From JAICYJ01 sp035473255 (GTDB lineage: Bacteria > Actinomycetota > Thermoleophilia > Gaiellales > JAICJC01): a stretch of 64,000 nucleotides of DNA. Below are positions 15,844-24,197 of this stretch, in pieces (the first letter of the stretch is position 1; each line of letters opens with the position of its first letter). The translations under genes and the position numbers were made by a program. The stretch lies in NCBI GenBank assembly GCA_035473255.1, contig DATIOK010000068.1, positions 13,801 through 77,800 of the forward strand, given 5' to 3'. The notes below the pieces were generated by a model. The model saw only the letters and a list, made by a program, of their open reading frames with translations. It was not told the DNA's origin and made no database searches.

Positions 15844-16965
15844 ATGCGCCCGCGCTCCGAAAGCTCGCGCCGGTTCGACGATCTCATCGCCGTGATCGAG
15901 TCGACCCGTGCGCTTTCATCTGCTGCCGACATCCCTGAGGCGATGTCGATGTTCGCGCGCGAGCTGACGCTGCTGTTCGACGCGTCGGCCTGCCTGATCT
16001 CGTCGTACGACCCGGAGACGCAGGCGGTCACCGACTGGGCGGCGCACGTGATCCCGCCCGCAAAGCTGAACCTGGTCGCGGAGGACTACTCGCTGTCGGA
16101 GTACCCGGCCACGCTCGAGGTGCTGACGTCGCTGAAGTCGTCGACCACGTCGGCCGGCAGCGGCGGCGATCCGGCCGAGCTGGCGTTCCTGGCCGAGATG
16201 GGATTCAAGGCCAGCATGATGACGCCGCTTGTGATGAACGGGAAGCCGGTCGGGCTGATCGAGCTGTTCGACTCGCGGGCCCGGACGTTCACGCCCGACG
16301 ACATCGAGTTCTGCCGGCTGCTGTCGGATCACGCCGGGATCGTGCTGGGCACGGCCACGCTGGCCGAGCGGTTGGACGAGCAGCACCTGGCCACGGTCGG
16401 TGCGCTGGCGGCCGCGCTCGAGGCGAAGGACGCCTACACCGGCAACCACGCGCAGGCGATCGCGGAGTTCGCGGTGGCGGTGGGCGAGGAGCTGGGCCTG
16501 TCGGGACGGGAGTTGCGGGCGACGCGCATGGGCGCGCTGCTGCACGACGTCGGCAAGATCGGGATCCCGGAGTCGATTCTGAACAAGCCGGGGCCGTTGA
16601 CCGACGACGAGTTCACGGTGATGAAGCGCCATACGGTGATCGGCGCCGACATCATCTCCGGCATCCCCGGCATGGAGGAGGTCGTCGCCCTGGTTCGCTC
16701 GTCGCACGAGCGCTGGGACGGCCGCGGCTATCCGGATGGGCTGCAGGGCAACGAGGTGCCGCGCGGGGCGTACGTGATCGCGGTCTGCGACGCGTACCAC
16801 GCGATGACCGAAGATCGGGTGTACCGCAAGGCGATGTCGGTCGAGGGCGCTGTCGAGGAGCTGCGGCGCTGCTGCGGATCGCAGTTCATGCCGGCCGCGA
16901 TCGAGGCGCTGATCGCCGTCGTCGAACGGCCCCAGCGCCGCGTGCGCTACAGCCAGGCTGCCTGA
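15844..16965 (+). CDS. GAF and HD-GYP domain protein (probable cyclic-di-GMP phosphodiesterase)
   Basis: The 373-residue cytoplasmic protein has an N-terminal GAF sensor domain (about 20-170; MSMFARELTLLFDASACLIS through LLSDHAGIVLG) and a C-terminal HD-GYP domain (about 185-350). The HD pair is in GALLHDVGKIGIPES (about 235-249), followed by KRHTVIGADIIS, HERWDGRGYPDGLQG with the GYP signature (about 290-304) and AYHAMTEDRVYRK. All metal-binding residues are visible, so hydrolysis of cyclic di-GMP to GMP is expected, with the GAF domain sensing a small ligand. It stands alone. A degenerate -10 (TATCTC, 15831-15836) lies 7 nt before the ATG and GGGAAGA could serve as ribosome site. Downstream target is unknown. 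Confidence 0.87.
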   Translation: MRPRSESSRRFDDLIAVIESTRALSSAADIPEAMSMFARELTLLFDASACLISSYDPETQAVTDWAAHVIPPAKLNLVAEDYSLSEYPATLEVLTSLKSSTTSAGSGGDPAELAFLAEMGFKASMMTPLVMNGKPVGLIELFDSRARTFTPDDIEFCRLLSDHAGIVLGTATLAERLDEQHLATVGALAAALEAKDAYTGNHAQAIAEFAVAVGEELGLSGRELRATRMGALLHDVGKIGIPESILNKPGPLTDDEFTVMKRHTVIGADIISGIPGMEEVVALVRSSHERWDGRGYPDGLQGNEVPRGAYVIAVCDAYHAMTEDRVYRKAMSVEGAVEELRRCCGSQFMPAAIEALIAVVERPQRRVRYSQAA

Positions 16966-17247
16966 CGCTTTCGCGCGCTGCGCGTGACGCCTGGGCGGGA
17001 TGCCGCTGCACTCATCACGTCACGACCTTCGCAGGCACCTCGTCACAACCGTGCGACTTCGTAACCGCCGCGTTGGTAACACCCGTGCCAGGCGCCGGCG
17101 TTGCGCCCCGGATCGAGGATCTGGGCGTCGTCCGGGCCGAGTTCGCGGCGAGGCGCGAAACGCCCCGGCGTGAGCCGCGTGACGGCTTGGAACGCTGCCG
17201 TTGGCAACGCCGGTGCCAGGCGTGGCTGTTGCGCCGACCGCCGCGTG
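16966..17247. repeat. Intergenic region with two imperfect 36-bp direct repeats
   Basis: This 282-nt gap lies between two convergent genes. Two 36-nt stretches, 17072-17107 and 17200-17235, match at 29 of 36 positions, each with the core GTGCCAGGCG and the ends GTTGG and GTTGCGCC. Each copy can form a small hairpin, so the pair may act as bidirectional terminator or be remnants of an intergenic repeat family. No gene was recognised. Confidence 0.4.
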
Positions 17248-18519
17248 TCAGGCAGGTGACGGGCTGCCCAGCACGTCCTCGCAGGCGCAGAGGTCGCCGC
17301 CGCGTGCGACGACCCAGTCCAGCAGGCGCTCGTAGCAGCGATCCCAGCCGCGGGCGTAGGGGCCTGCGAAGCGGTCGTTGTGCCAGAGGATGGCGACCGT
17401 GCCGCCCGCCTCGGCGACCCGTTCGAGCACGGCGATCGACCGCAGATACCCTGCTTCGGCGTCCAACCCTAGATAGCGCCGGTCGGAGAGGGTCGCGTCC
17501 ATCACCGCCAGCGGCAGTTCGACCAGGCCCAGCGGCCGCTCGGAGGCCAGGTCGTAGGGGTGGTAGGGGAACGAGAAGCCGGCCCGCAGCCCGGGACGGT
17601 CGGCGTAGCCCTGGCTCGAGTCGAGCGCGAAGCCGAGCCCGTCCAGCTCGGCCAGCGAGCGGTGCGGGTCGTGCCGCAGGAAGTGGAAGCGGGCGCTGCG
17701 AAGCGGCGCCGGCGCCAGCGCCGCCAGCCGCTCCTGCTCGCCGCGCAGCCGTTCGGGGTGGTCGCTGGTCGTGTAGCTGGGGTGCAGCCCCACCTCGTCT
17801 CCGTTGGCGGTGATCCGGTCGACCATCCGGGCACGCACCTCGTCGTAGGCGGCCGCGTCGCCGTCGGCCGGATGATGGTGCCCAGCCATCAGGAAGTGCG
17901 TCGATCGCCCGCCGCGCACTTCCTCGATCTCGTGGATCCGCTGGAACGCCCAGTTCGGGTCGCGCTCGCGCGCCAGATCGATCGGCAGCCATGCCAGCCC
18001 CCGTGCCTCCGCCACCAGCTCACCGCGGTTTCGCTCGAGCGCCGCCGTCCGCATGCGCCCGCCGGCCGCGACCACGCTGCGCTTGCTCGTCCACCGCCGC
18101 GGCGTGTCGATGTCGTGCGTCAACACCACCCTGAACCCTTGACGCCGTTCCAGCCCGGTCGCATCCCGGAACCGTTCGAGCAGCGCATCCACGGCCGGCT
18201 GCTCTGGATCGGCCAGCGCGTTCGCCGCCGTGAACCGTCCGTGCCTGTCCCGCGGCGACCCCGCCCGCTCCTCCCAGCGGGACAGGTGCCAGAACGCGCT
18301 CGCAACCACGTCCTCGACCCCGTCCCCGAAGTCCAGCAGGCCACCCTCCTGCAGCACCGGCGGCGCCGCCTCGCCGCGGTCGAAGTACTCCCACGCCGCC
18401 TCCGAGCCGGGCAGCCCCGACGACGGGTACGCGATCTCGGCTGCGCCCTGCTTCGGCGCGGCGCAGGCCGTCGCCAGCGTCTCGACCACCCACTCGGCCC
18501 GCGCGTTCACCGGCCGCAT
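17248..18519 (-). CDS. Polysaccharide-deacetylase-like protein
   Basis: The 423-residue protein contains a NodB-type core: VVLTHDIDTPRRWTSK (about 123-138, with the catalytic Asp and metal Asp of the THDID motif), NGDEVGLHPSYTT (about 245-257, the HxxxS/T-type metal motif in altered form) and FHFLRHDPHRSLAELDGLGFALDSS further on, then GFSFPYHPYD. No signal peptide is seen, so it may act on cytoplasmic, lipid-linked or late-stage polymer intermediates. The ATG at 18519 overlaps the upstream ATP-grasp gene by 13 nt; a GTG at 18510 would give a 4-nt overlap and is equally plausible. It is the last gene of the minus-strand arm of the surface-polymer locus. The exact acyl substrate is unknown. Confidence 0.7.
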   Translation of the reverse strand: MRPVNARAEWVVETLATACAAPKQGAAEIAYPSSGLPGSEAAWEYFDRGEAAPPVLQEGGLLDFGDGVEDVVASAFWHLSRWEERAGSPRDRHGRFTAANALADPEQPAVDALLERFRDATGLERRQGFRVVLTHDIDTPRRWTSKRSVVAAGGRMRTAALERNRGELVAEARGLAWLPIDLARERDPNWAFQRIHEIEEVRGGRSTHFLMAGHHHPADGDAAAYDEVRARMVDRITANGDEVGLHPSYTTSDHPERLRGEQERLAALAPAPLRSARFHFLRHDPHRSLAELDGLGFALDSSQGYADRPGLRAGFSFPYHPYDLASERPLGLVELPLAVMDATLSDRRYLGLDAEAGYLRSIAVLERVAEAGGTVAILWHNDRFAGPYARGWDRCYERLLDWVVARGGDLCACEDVLGSPSPA

Positions 18520-19694
18520 CCGCGCAGCGCGCCGTAGACCTGGTGCACCCCCGGCATCGGATCGCGCAGCGACAGCACCGGCTCCGAGAACGGCGGTCGC
18601 AGCGGCGCCAGCGTCTTGCGCAGCCCCAGCCGGTCGCGCCGGCTCTCCCGCAGATGCCGCACCAGCGCCACCCAGCGCCTGTGGCCGGCTCGCTCGCTGG
18701 TCGCCTCCCGCACCGGCAGTCCCAGTACGTCCCGGTAGGCGATCTCCACCAGGTCGACGCCGCAGTCGGACGCCAGCGAGTGCCACTGCCAGAGCCGCGC
18801 GTTCACCTCCATCAGCCGCAGCTCCCCGTCCCGTGGATCGAGCTTGTACTCGACCTGCGAGATGCCGTGGAAGCCCAGCTCGCGGAGCAGGCGCAGTGCC
18901 CCGTCAACGGCGTCCGGGCTCCATATCGCTTCGCCAACACGGCAGGTTCCGACGCCGGCCGGCGCCTGCAGCAGCTTCCTGCCGCAGAACACGCCCAGCG
19001 CCCGCCCCTCGCCGTCCAGATAGCTGCCCACCGTCCACAGCGAGTCGTCTCCGCCCGGTATCAGCTCCTGGAACATCGGCTGGAACGGCTCTCCCAGCCG
19101 GTAGGCGGCCACCAGCGCCGCGGCGTCCGCGGCCTCGATCAGCGGCTTCCCGTAGCGCGCCTTGAACCCGTTGCCCAGCGACGGCTTCATCACCGCCGGG
19201 TAGGGGATGGCGGCCGCCGCCTCCTGTGCTTCCTCGACGGACGCCGGGTGAAACGTCTCCGGAAGCCGCACCCCGACCCGCTCGGCTGCCGCGTACTGGA
19301 AACGCTTCGCCTGCACCCGATCAATCAGCTCGCTCGGGCCGAACGGCAGCCGCAGGCCCGCCGGCGCCGCGTCGTTCACCGCCACCAGGTAATCGTCGTG
19401 GGTGGGAAAGGCCACGGCCTCGCGCCCGAGCGCATCGCACACCCCAGAGAGGTGCTCTGCGAACCGCTCCCGCTCGCCCGGCGGCGGGCCGACGACGCCC
19501 AGCGCCAACCGCGAGCGCATCCCCAGTCCGTCGCGCCTGTGGTCGAGCGCCACAACCGGCACCCCGATCCGCGAAAGGCTCCGAATCGCCGACAGCCCGT
19601 TCACATACGAGCACTCGAACACCAGCGCCGGCGCCTTCTCGGAGCCGTCGGCAAGCCGTGCCAGCCGCTCCCGCAGCGCCGGGCCGAGTCCCAC
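18507..19694 (-). CDS. ATP-grasp ligase-like protein (carboxylate-amine ligase type)
   Basis: The 395-residue protein has an N-terminal Rossmann-like pre-ATP-grasp domain (ALVFECSYVNGLSAIRSL, VPVVALDHRRDGLGMRS) and a central ATP-grasp fold with the ATP-binding Lys in YPAVMKPSLGNGFK (about 165-178), acidic strands, and the metal-binding LRLMEVNARLWQW (about 290-302). This layout matches the group of carbamoyl-phosphate-synthase-like ATP-grasp proteins found in polysaccharide loci, which join a carboxylate to an amine through an acyl phosphate. It would suit attachment of an amino acid or similar group to a sugar, but no substrate can be assigned. The GTG start follows the sulfotransferase stop by 2 nt, and its 3' end overlaps the deacetylase-like gene. 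Confidence 0.72.
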   Translation of the reverse strand: MGLGPALRERLARLADGSEKAPALVFECSYVNGLSAIRSLSRIGVPVVALDHRRDGLGMRSRLALGVVGPPPGERERFAEHLSGVCDALGREAVAFPTHDDYLVAVNDAAPAGLRLPFGPSELIDRVQAKRFQYAAAERVGVRLPETFHPASVEEAQEAAAAIPYPAVMKPSLGNGFKARYGKPLIEAADAAALVAAYRLGEPFQPMFQELIPGGDDSLWTVGSYLDGEGRALGVFCGRKLLQAPAGVGTCRVGEAIWSPDAVDGALRLLRELGFHGISQVEYKLDPRDGELRLMEVNARLWQWHSLASDCGVDLVEIAYRDVLGLPVREATSERAGHRRWVALVRHLRESRRDRLGLRKTLAPLRPPFSEPVLSLRDPMPGVHQVYGALRGCGR

Positions 19695-19696
19695 CC

Positions 19697-20494
19697 TCAG
19701 GCCCCCTGCCAGCCCATGCTGCGGCCCAGCCGCTGCTCAAGCCTGCTGTTCGGCTCCGCGTAGAACGCGGCCAGCTCCGCCCGCGTCTCCGGCAGCATGG
19801 AGCTGTAGACGACCTGGTTTCGCGCCGCGAATGTCGTGCGTGCGGTGTCCGGCCGCAGACCCAGGAACGCCACCGTCTGCGCGTACACCTCGCCCGGCCG
19901 CTCGAACATGTCCTCGCTTCGCAGCACCAGCAGCCGCTCCGGCGGAAACCTCGCCCACCAGCGCTCCAGCTGCTCCAGGTAGAGCCCGCGGGTGCGGTAG
20001 GACTGCACCCCGTACGCCTCGCCGCGGTAGGCGGGATCGCTCAGCAGCCGGGCCTCCTCGCCGGCCAGCCGCTCCGGTTCGGCCGCGAGCGCCTGCTCGA
20101 AGCTGAGCGGCTCCCGCCCGTTCCGCTGAGCCAGCTGGTAGTGCGAGTAGGCGCGCTCCACCGGGTCGCGCAGGATCGCGATCAGCCGCGCGTCCGGCAG
20201 CATCGCGGCCACCCGCCCTGGCACCGCGGGGTGCGACAGGTAGTGGGTGGTCGCCTCGCCGGTGATCGCGCGGCGCGCCCGCAGGTGCGCCCGCAGCGGG
20301 AACAGCCGGCGGTAGAAGTCCTCTCCGCGAAGGTGATTGTTGTCGAAGAAGTGCGGCTCCTTGTGCGCGCCGGCCAGCACCTGCGGATGCCCGCAGAGGG
20401 TCGTGTACAGCGACGTCGACCCGCACCGCTGACCGCCGATAAGCAGGAAGTCGGGCAGCGCCCGCGCATTTCGGGTGATGGTGCGAAATCGCAT
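19697..20494 (-). CDS. Sulfotransferase (PAPS-dependent, heparan-type)
   Basis: The 265-residue protein has the 5' phosphosulfate loop LLIGGQRCGSTSLYTTL (about 17-33) and the 3' phosphate motif LIAILRDPVERAYSHYQLA (about 103-121), the standard PAPS-binding pair of Golgi-type and bacterial sulfotransferases. HKEPHFFDNNH and EATTHYL lie between, as in the N-deacetylase/N-sulfotransferase-like family. It should transfer sulfate to a glycan or lipid. The ATG at 20494 gives the normal length; the frame is open further upstream into the divergent gene. It heads a three-gene minus-strand arm (sulfotransferase, ATP-grasp, deacetylase), divergent from a second, only distantly similar sulfotransferase. 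Confidence 0.85.
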   Translation of the reverse strand: MRFRTITRNARALPDFLLIGGQRCGSTSLYTTLCGHPQVLAGAHKEPHFFDNNHLRGEDFYRRLFPLRAHLRARRAITGEATTHYLSHPAVPGRVAAMLPDARLIAILRDPVERAYSHYQLAQRNGREPLSFEQALAAEPERLAGEEARLLSDPAYRGEAYGVQSYRTRGLYLEQLERWWARFPPERLLVLRSEDMFERPGEVYAQTVAFLGLRPDTARTTFAARNQVVYSSMLPETRAELAAFYAEPNSRLEQRLGRSMGWQGA

Positions 20495-20680
20495 GTGCGC
20501 GCGCTCGCCGGCGCCGCGCGCGCGCTCCGGCGCGGGCGGTGGTGGTGCGGTCGTGTGGGGTCCGGCGGCCATCTGCGAACGGTATTCTGCCCGACCGCGG
20601 TCGGCGCGCAGCGCCGCTACCTCGGTTAGCATTTCCAGCGCCTTGGAGACCCGCACCGACGTCCCCGGCGACCCGAGACC
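20495..20680. promoter_or_regulatory. Divergent promoter region of the surface-polymer locus
   Basis: The 186-nt gap separates two divergent sulfotransferase genes and must contain both promoters. TAGCAT at 20627-20632 is a possible plus-strand -10, and CAGAAT on the minus strand near 20588 is a possible -10 for the other arm. No clear operator was found. Confidence 0.3.
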
Positions 20681-21532
20681 GTGACCGGCCACCGGATGGT
20701 GTTCCTGGGCGGCCTGCACCGCAGTGGCACCACCATGCTCGCGCGGCTGTTGGCGGAGCATCCGCAGGTCAGCGGCTTCGACGGCACCGGCGTACCTGCT
20801 GACGAGGGCCAGCACATACAGGACGTCTACCCGGTCGTCTCACAGGGCCACCAGGCCGGGCGGTTCGCGCTGCTGCCCGAGGCGCATCTCACCGAGCGCT
20901 CAGCTCTGGTCACCGATGCGAACCGGCGGGCGCTGTGGGAGAGCTGGCGCCCTCACTGGGACGAGAGCCGGCAGGTGCTGATCGAAAAGTCGCCGCCCAA
21001 CCTGCTGATGACCCGGTTCCTGCAGGCCATGTTCCCCGACGCATCGTTCGTGCTGGTCGTCCGCCACCCGATCGCCGTCTCGGCCGCCACTCAGAAGTGG
21101 AGCGCCACCCGGCCGCACGCGCTGCTCGCCCACTGGGCGGCGGCGCACCGCACCCTGCGCGGCGACCTGCCCTCGCTGCAGCGCGCCATGATCGTCCGCT
21201 ACGAGCAGCTGGTGGCCGACCCCGACCGCGAGCTGGCGCGGGTGTTCCGGTTCACCGGGCTGGATGACCACGCGCCCGGCCGCTCGGTCGCCGAGGGCAT
21301 CAACCCCGACAACTTCGCCGGCGACCGCACCCCGCGCGGCGGCAGCAACCAGCGCTACTTCGAAAGCTGGAACGCCCGCCGCCGCTCCCTGGCACGGCGC
21401 GTATACCTCGACCTGGCCGAGCGCCGCTGCCGACCCGAGGCGGCGCGGTTCGGCTACGCGATGCGGCCGCCTGCCGAGCGGCCGGCGTCCGACCCGCTGG
21501 TGGCCCGGCTGCTCGAGCAAGGCGGCGCGTGA
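20681..21532 (+). CDS. Sulfotransferase (second, plus-strand arm)
   Basis: The 283-residue protein has the PAPS loop MVFLGGLHRSGTTMLARLL (about 6-24) and the 3' phosphate motif SFVLVVRHPIAVSAATQKW (about 121-139). ERSALVTD and LIEKSPPNLLMTRFL lie between, and the C-terminal part is rich in Arg. It belongs to the Sulfotransfer_3 type and differs strongly from the minus-strand sulfotransferase, so the two probably act on different positions or acceptors. The GTG at 20681 lacks a strong ribosome site. The stop overlaps the flippase gene (GTGA), which ties the product to export of a surface polymer. Confidence 0.83.
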   Translation: MTGHRMVFLGGLHRSGTTMLARLLAEHPQVSGFDGTGVPADEGQHIQDVYPVVSQGHQAGRFALLPEAHLTERSALVTDANRRALWESWRPHWDESRQVLIEKSPPNLLMTRFLQAMFPDASFVLVVRHPIAVSAATQKWSATRPHALLAHWAAAHRTLRGDLPSLQRAMIVRYEQLVADPDRELARVFRFTGLDDHAPGRSVAEGINPDNFAGDRTPRGGSNQRYFESWNARRRSLARRVYLDLAERRCRPEAARFGYAMRPPAERPASDPLVARLLEQGGA

Positions 21533-23040
21533 GCACCCCGGGCCAGCAGGGCATGCTCGCCGAGGGCCGCCGCATGCGGTCGCTGGCCGGCCAGTCCCTG
21601 ATCTACGGCATGAGCGGGGTGATCGGGCGCTTCGCCGGGTTCTTCCTGATCCCGGTCTACCTGCACGCGGCCGGCGCCAAGGCCTACGGCACCGTCGACC
21701 TGATGCTATCGGCCGTGCTGCTGGCCTCGATCCTGCTGCGGGTGGGCATCGTCACCACCATGTCGCGGTTCACCCTGGGCGAGGGCGAGACCGACTGGGC
21801 GCCCGTCATCCACACCATCTTCGTGTTCGTGATGACGGCCGCTACGCTGGGCGTGCTGGTCGGATGGGTGTTCCGGGGCTTCATCGGCCACGTGTTGCAG
21901 GTGGACACCGACATCGTGCTGGCCGGCCTGTTCGGGCTCTGGATCAGCATGAACTACGACGTGATGGCGCGGGTCTACCGGATCGAGCGGCGGGCCAAGG
22001 CATGGGTGCGCTTCACGCTCCTGAACATCCTGCTGACCACGATCCTGACGCTGCTCTTGGTGGTCGTCTTCGACCAGGGGGCCCTCGGCCTGCTGGTCGG
22101 AAACTTCACCGGCACCGCGCTGGTCTACCTGATCGTCGTGGTCGCCCGCCGCCACACGATCGGCATTCGCCGCTTCGACCGGCCGGTGCTGCGCGACCTG
22201 CTCACCTATTCGCTGCCGCTGATGCCGGCCAACATCGCGCTGTGGGCGTTGAACCTGGCCGACCGCATCCAGGTGCAGCGGCTGGCCGGCCACCAGGAGC
22301 TGGGCACCTACTCGGTGGCGGCGCGTCTGGGGGTGCCGGTGTTGGTGCTGATGGGCGCCTTCCAGACGGCGTGGGCGCCGTTCGCCCACGACGTCCGCGG
22401 CCAGGAGGGCGACGACCAGGCCAAGCGCACGTACGCATCGGTGCTGACGTACTGGTCGGTCGTGATGGGCTGGGGGCTGGTGGCGATCAGCCTGACGGCG
22501 CCGCCCTACATCGGCTACTTCCTGCCCAAGAACACCCAGGGGGCGATGCCGGTGGTGACACTGCTGGCCGCGGGCACGGTGCTCTACGGCGGCTACCTGA
22601 TCGTGAACATCGGCGTCACCATCAGCCTCCGCACCCGCATGACGCCGCTGATCGCCTCCGCCGCGGCCGCCGTCAATCTGGGCCTGAACTTCTGGGCGAT
22701 CCCGCACTGGGGCATCGTCGGCGCCGGCCTGACCACCGTGCTCGGGTATGCGCTGCTGTTGTGGATGGGCTGGGCCAACTCGCAGCGCAGCTACCCGGTC
22801 CCCTACGAGTGGCTGCGTGTGGGGAAGGTGGCGGGGATGGCGGTGCTGCTGCTGGCGCTTTCGCAGTGGGTGATCCCGGCTACGGGGCTGATCGCCGTGG
22901 TCGTGCGGCTGCTGCTGGCGGCGCTGTTCCCGCTGATGCTGGTTCCGGTGGGGGCGCTCAGCAAGGGCGACGTGCGGAAGGGCTGGCGGATCATCGCCAG
23001 CCGCCTGCGCCGGCGCCCGCCTGCCGAGGCGGCCACGTGA
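21529..23040 (+). CDS. Polysaccharide/lipid-linked oligosaccharide flippase (MATE/Wzx/MurJ superfamily)
   Basis: The 503-residue protein has 12-14 hydrophobic segments, starting with QSLIYGMSGVIGRFAGFFLIPVYL (about 24-47) in which GxxxxRFxGFFLIPVYL is typical of Wzx-like exporters. The central segment LLTYSLPLMPANIALWALNLADRI (about 224-247) corresponds to the start of the second half of the fold. It should move a lipid-linked glycan across the cytoplasmic membrane. It lies between a sulfotransferase and a glycosyltransferase gene with 4-nt overlaps on both sides, so the three are translated together. Confidence 0.85.
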   Translation: MSTPGQQGMLAEGRRMRSLAGQSLIYGMSGVIGRFAGFFLIPVYLHAAGAKAYGTVDLMLSAVLLASILLRVGIVTTMSRFTLGEGETDWAPVIHTIFVFVMTAATLGVLVGWVFRGFIGHVLQVDTDIVLAGLFGLWISMNYDVMARVYRIERRAKAWVRFTLLNILLTTILTLLLVVVFDQGALGLLVGNFTGTALVYLIVVVARRHTIGIRRFDRPVLRDLLTYSLPLMPANIALWALNLADRIQVQRLAGHQELGTYSVAARLGVPVLVLMGAFQTAWAPFAHDVRGQEGDDQAKRTYASVLTYWSVVMGWGLVAISLTAPPYIGYFLPKNTQGAMPVVTLLAAGTVLYGGYLIVNIGVTISLRTRMTPLIASAAAAVNLGLNFWAIPHWGIVGAGLTTVLGYALLLWMGWANSQRSYPVPYEWLRVGKVAGMAVLLLALSQWVIPATGLIAVVVRLLLAALFPLMLVPVGALSKGDVRKGWRIIASRLRRRPPAEAAT

Positions 23041-24188
23041 GCTCGGCGCCGCGACCGCTCCGGATCCTGGCCGTGGCCGACGCGCGGTCGATCCACACGC
23101 TGCGTTGGGCGCGGCGGCTGGCCGGCCGCGGGCACGACGTGCACGTCGTCTCCAACCGGGTGGGCGCGGATCCCCGCGAGACCGAGGGCATCACCGTCCA
23201 CGACCTGCTGGCGCTGGAGCCGCTGATGCGCGTCCCCAGGCTGCGCCGCCTCCGCTTCGGCCCGGCCATCCGCCGGCTGGCGGCGTCCCTCGATGCCGAC
23301 GTCGTGCACGGCCATGGGATCACGCCCTATGCCTACTGGGGCGCGCTGGCCGAGGTGCACCCCTACGTGGTGAGCCCCTGGGGCCGCGACGTGTTGCTGG
23401 ACGCGCTCACGGAGCCGGGCCGCACCCGCGCGCTTCGCACGTGGCGGTCGGCCGACTACCTGGTCGTCAACTCAGGGGCGATCGAGGCGGCGGCGGTGGC
23501 GGCCGGCGCCGACCCGACCCGGATCGCCCACATCATCTGGCACACCCAGCTTTCCGGATTCGGTCCCGAGCAGGCCGACCGGGACGGTCTGCGTGACGAG
23601 CTGGGCTGGCCGCACGACGCCCTGATCGTGCTGTCGCTGCGCAACTTCCAGGAGCGAACCAACATCGACGTGCTGGTGCGCGCGTTCGCCCGCGTTGCGC
23701 CATCGCATCCGTGCGCGCGGCTGCTGCTGGCAGCGCGGGGCGGCGAGACGCGAGCCCAGGTGGAGCAGGCGGTCGCCGATGCGGGGCTGGCCGACCGGAT
23801 CCGGCTGCACCGGGTTGACCCCGACGGGCTGCCGCGGCTGGCGGCCTCGGGCGACATCGTGGTGTCGATCGCCAGCACCGACTCGTCGCCGTCATCGCTG
23901 CTCGAGGCGATGGCCAGCGGGAACCCCCTGGTCGGCGGCTGGTGCCCGTCCATCGACGAGTGGATCGGGCCGGGGGAGGGGGCGGAGATGGTGCAGCCCC
24001 GCGACGAGCAGGCGCTGGCGGCGGCGCTTGACCGGCTGCTGGCCGACGGCGCCCTCCGTGATCGCTATGCCGAGCGCAACCTCCGCATCGTGCGGGAACG
24101 GGTGGCGGAGTCGGCGCCGGCGATGGAGGCGCTGTACCGGCGGCTGATCGCAGAGCATGCGGAGCGCTCGGCCGGACCGGTTTCCTAG
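23037..24188 (+). CDS. Glycosyltransferase family 4 (GT-B) protein
   Basis: The 383-residue protein has a GT-B fold: N-terminal acceptor domain (RILAVADARSIHTLRWARRL at 7-26, DVVHGHGITPYAYWG about 86-100, VVSPWGRDVL) and C-terminal nucleotide-sugar domain (ALIVLSLRNFQERTNID about 198-214, then STDSSPSSLLEAMASGNPLV about 280-299, the equivalent of the EX7E region, with Ser in place of the first Glu). The first Glu position is weak, as in many GT4 members. It would add a hexose-type residue to the lipid-linked polymer. The GTG start overlaps the flippase stop. Its TAG stop (24186-24188) is the start of the -10 box of the next gene. Confidence 0.83.
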   Translation: MSSAPRPLRILAVADARSIHTLRWARRLAGRGHDVHVVSNRVGADPRETEGITVHDLLALEPLMRVPRLRRLRFGPAIRRLAASLDADVVHGHGITPYAYWGALAEVHPYVVSPWGRDVLLDALTEPGRTRALRTWRSADYLVVNSGAIEAAAVAAGADPTRIAHIIWHTQLSGFGPEQADRDGLRDELGWPHDALIVLSLRNFQERTNIDVLVRAFARVAPSHPCARLLLAARGGETRAQVEQAVADAGLADRIRLHRVDPDGLPRLAASGDIVVSIASTDSSPSSLLEAMASGNPLVGGWCPSIDEWIGPGEGAEMVQPRDEQALAAALDRLLADGALRDRYAERNLRIVRERVAESAPAMEALYRRLIAEHAERSAGPVS

Positions 24189-24197
24189 ACTGCGGCG

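Noticed and set aside
17015..17247. Extension of the deacetylase-like protein into the gap after 17248
   Set aside because: The minus-strand reading there is in another frame, has no homology character and lies over the direct repeats.
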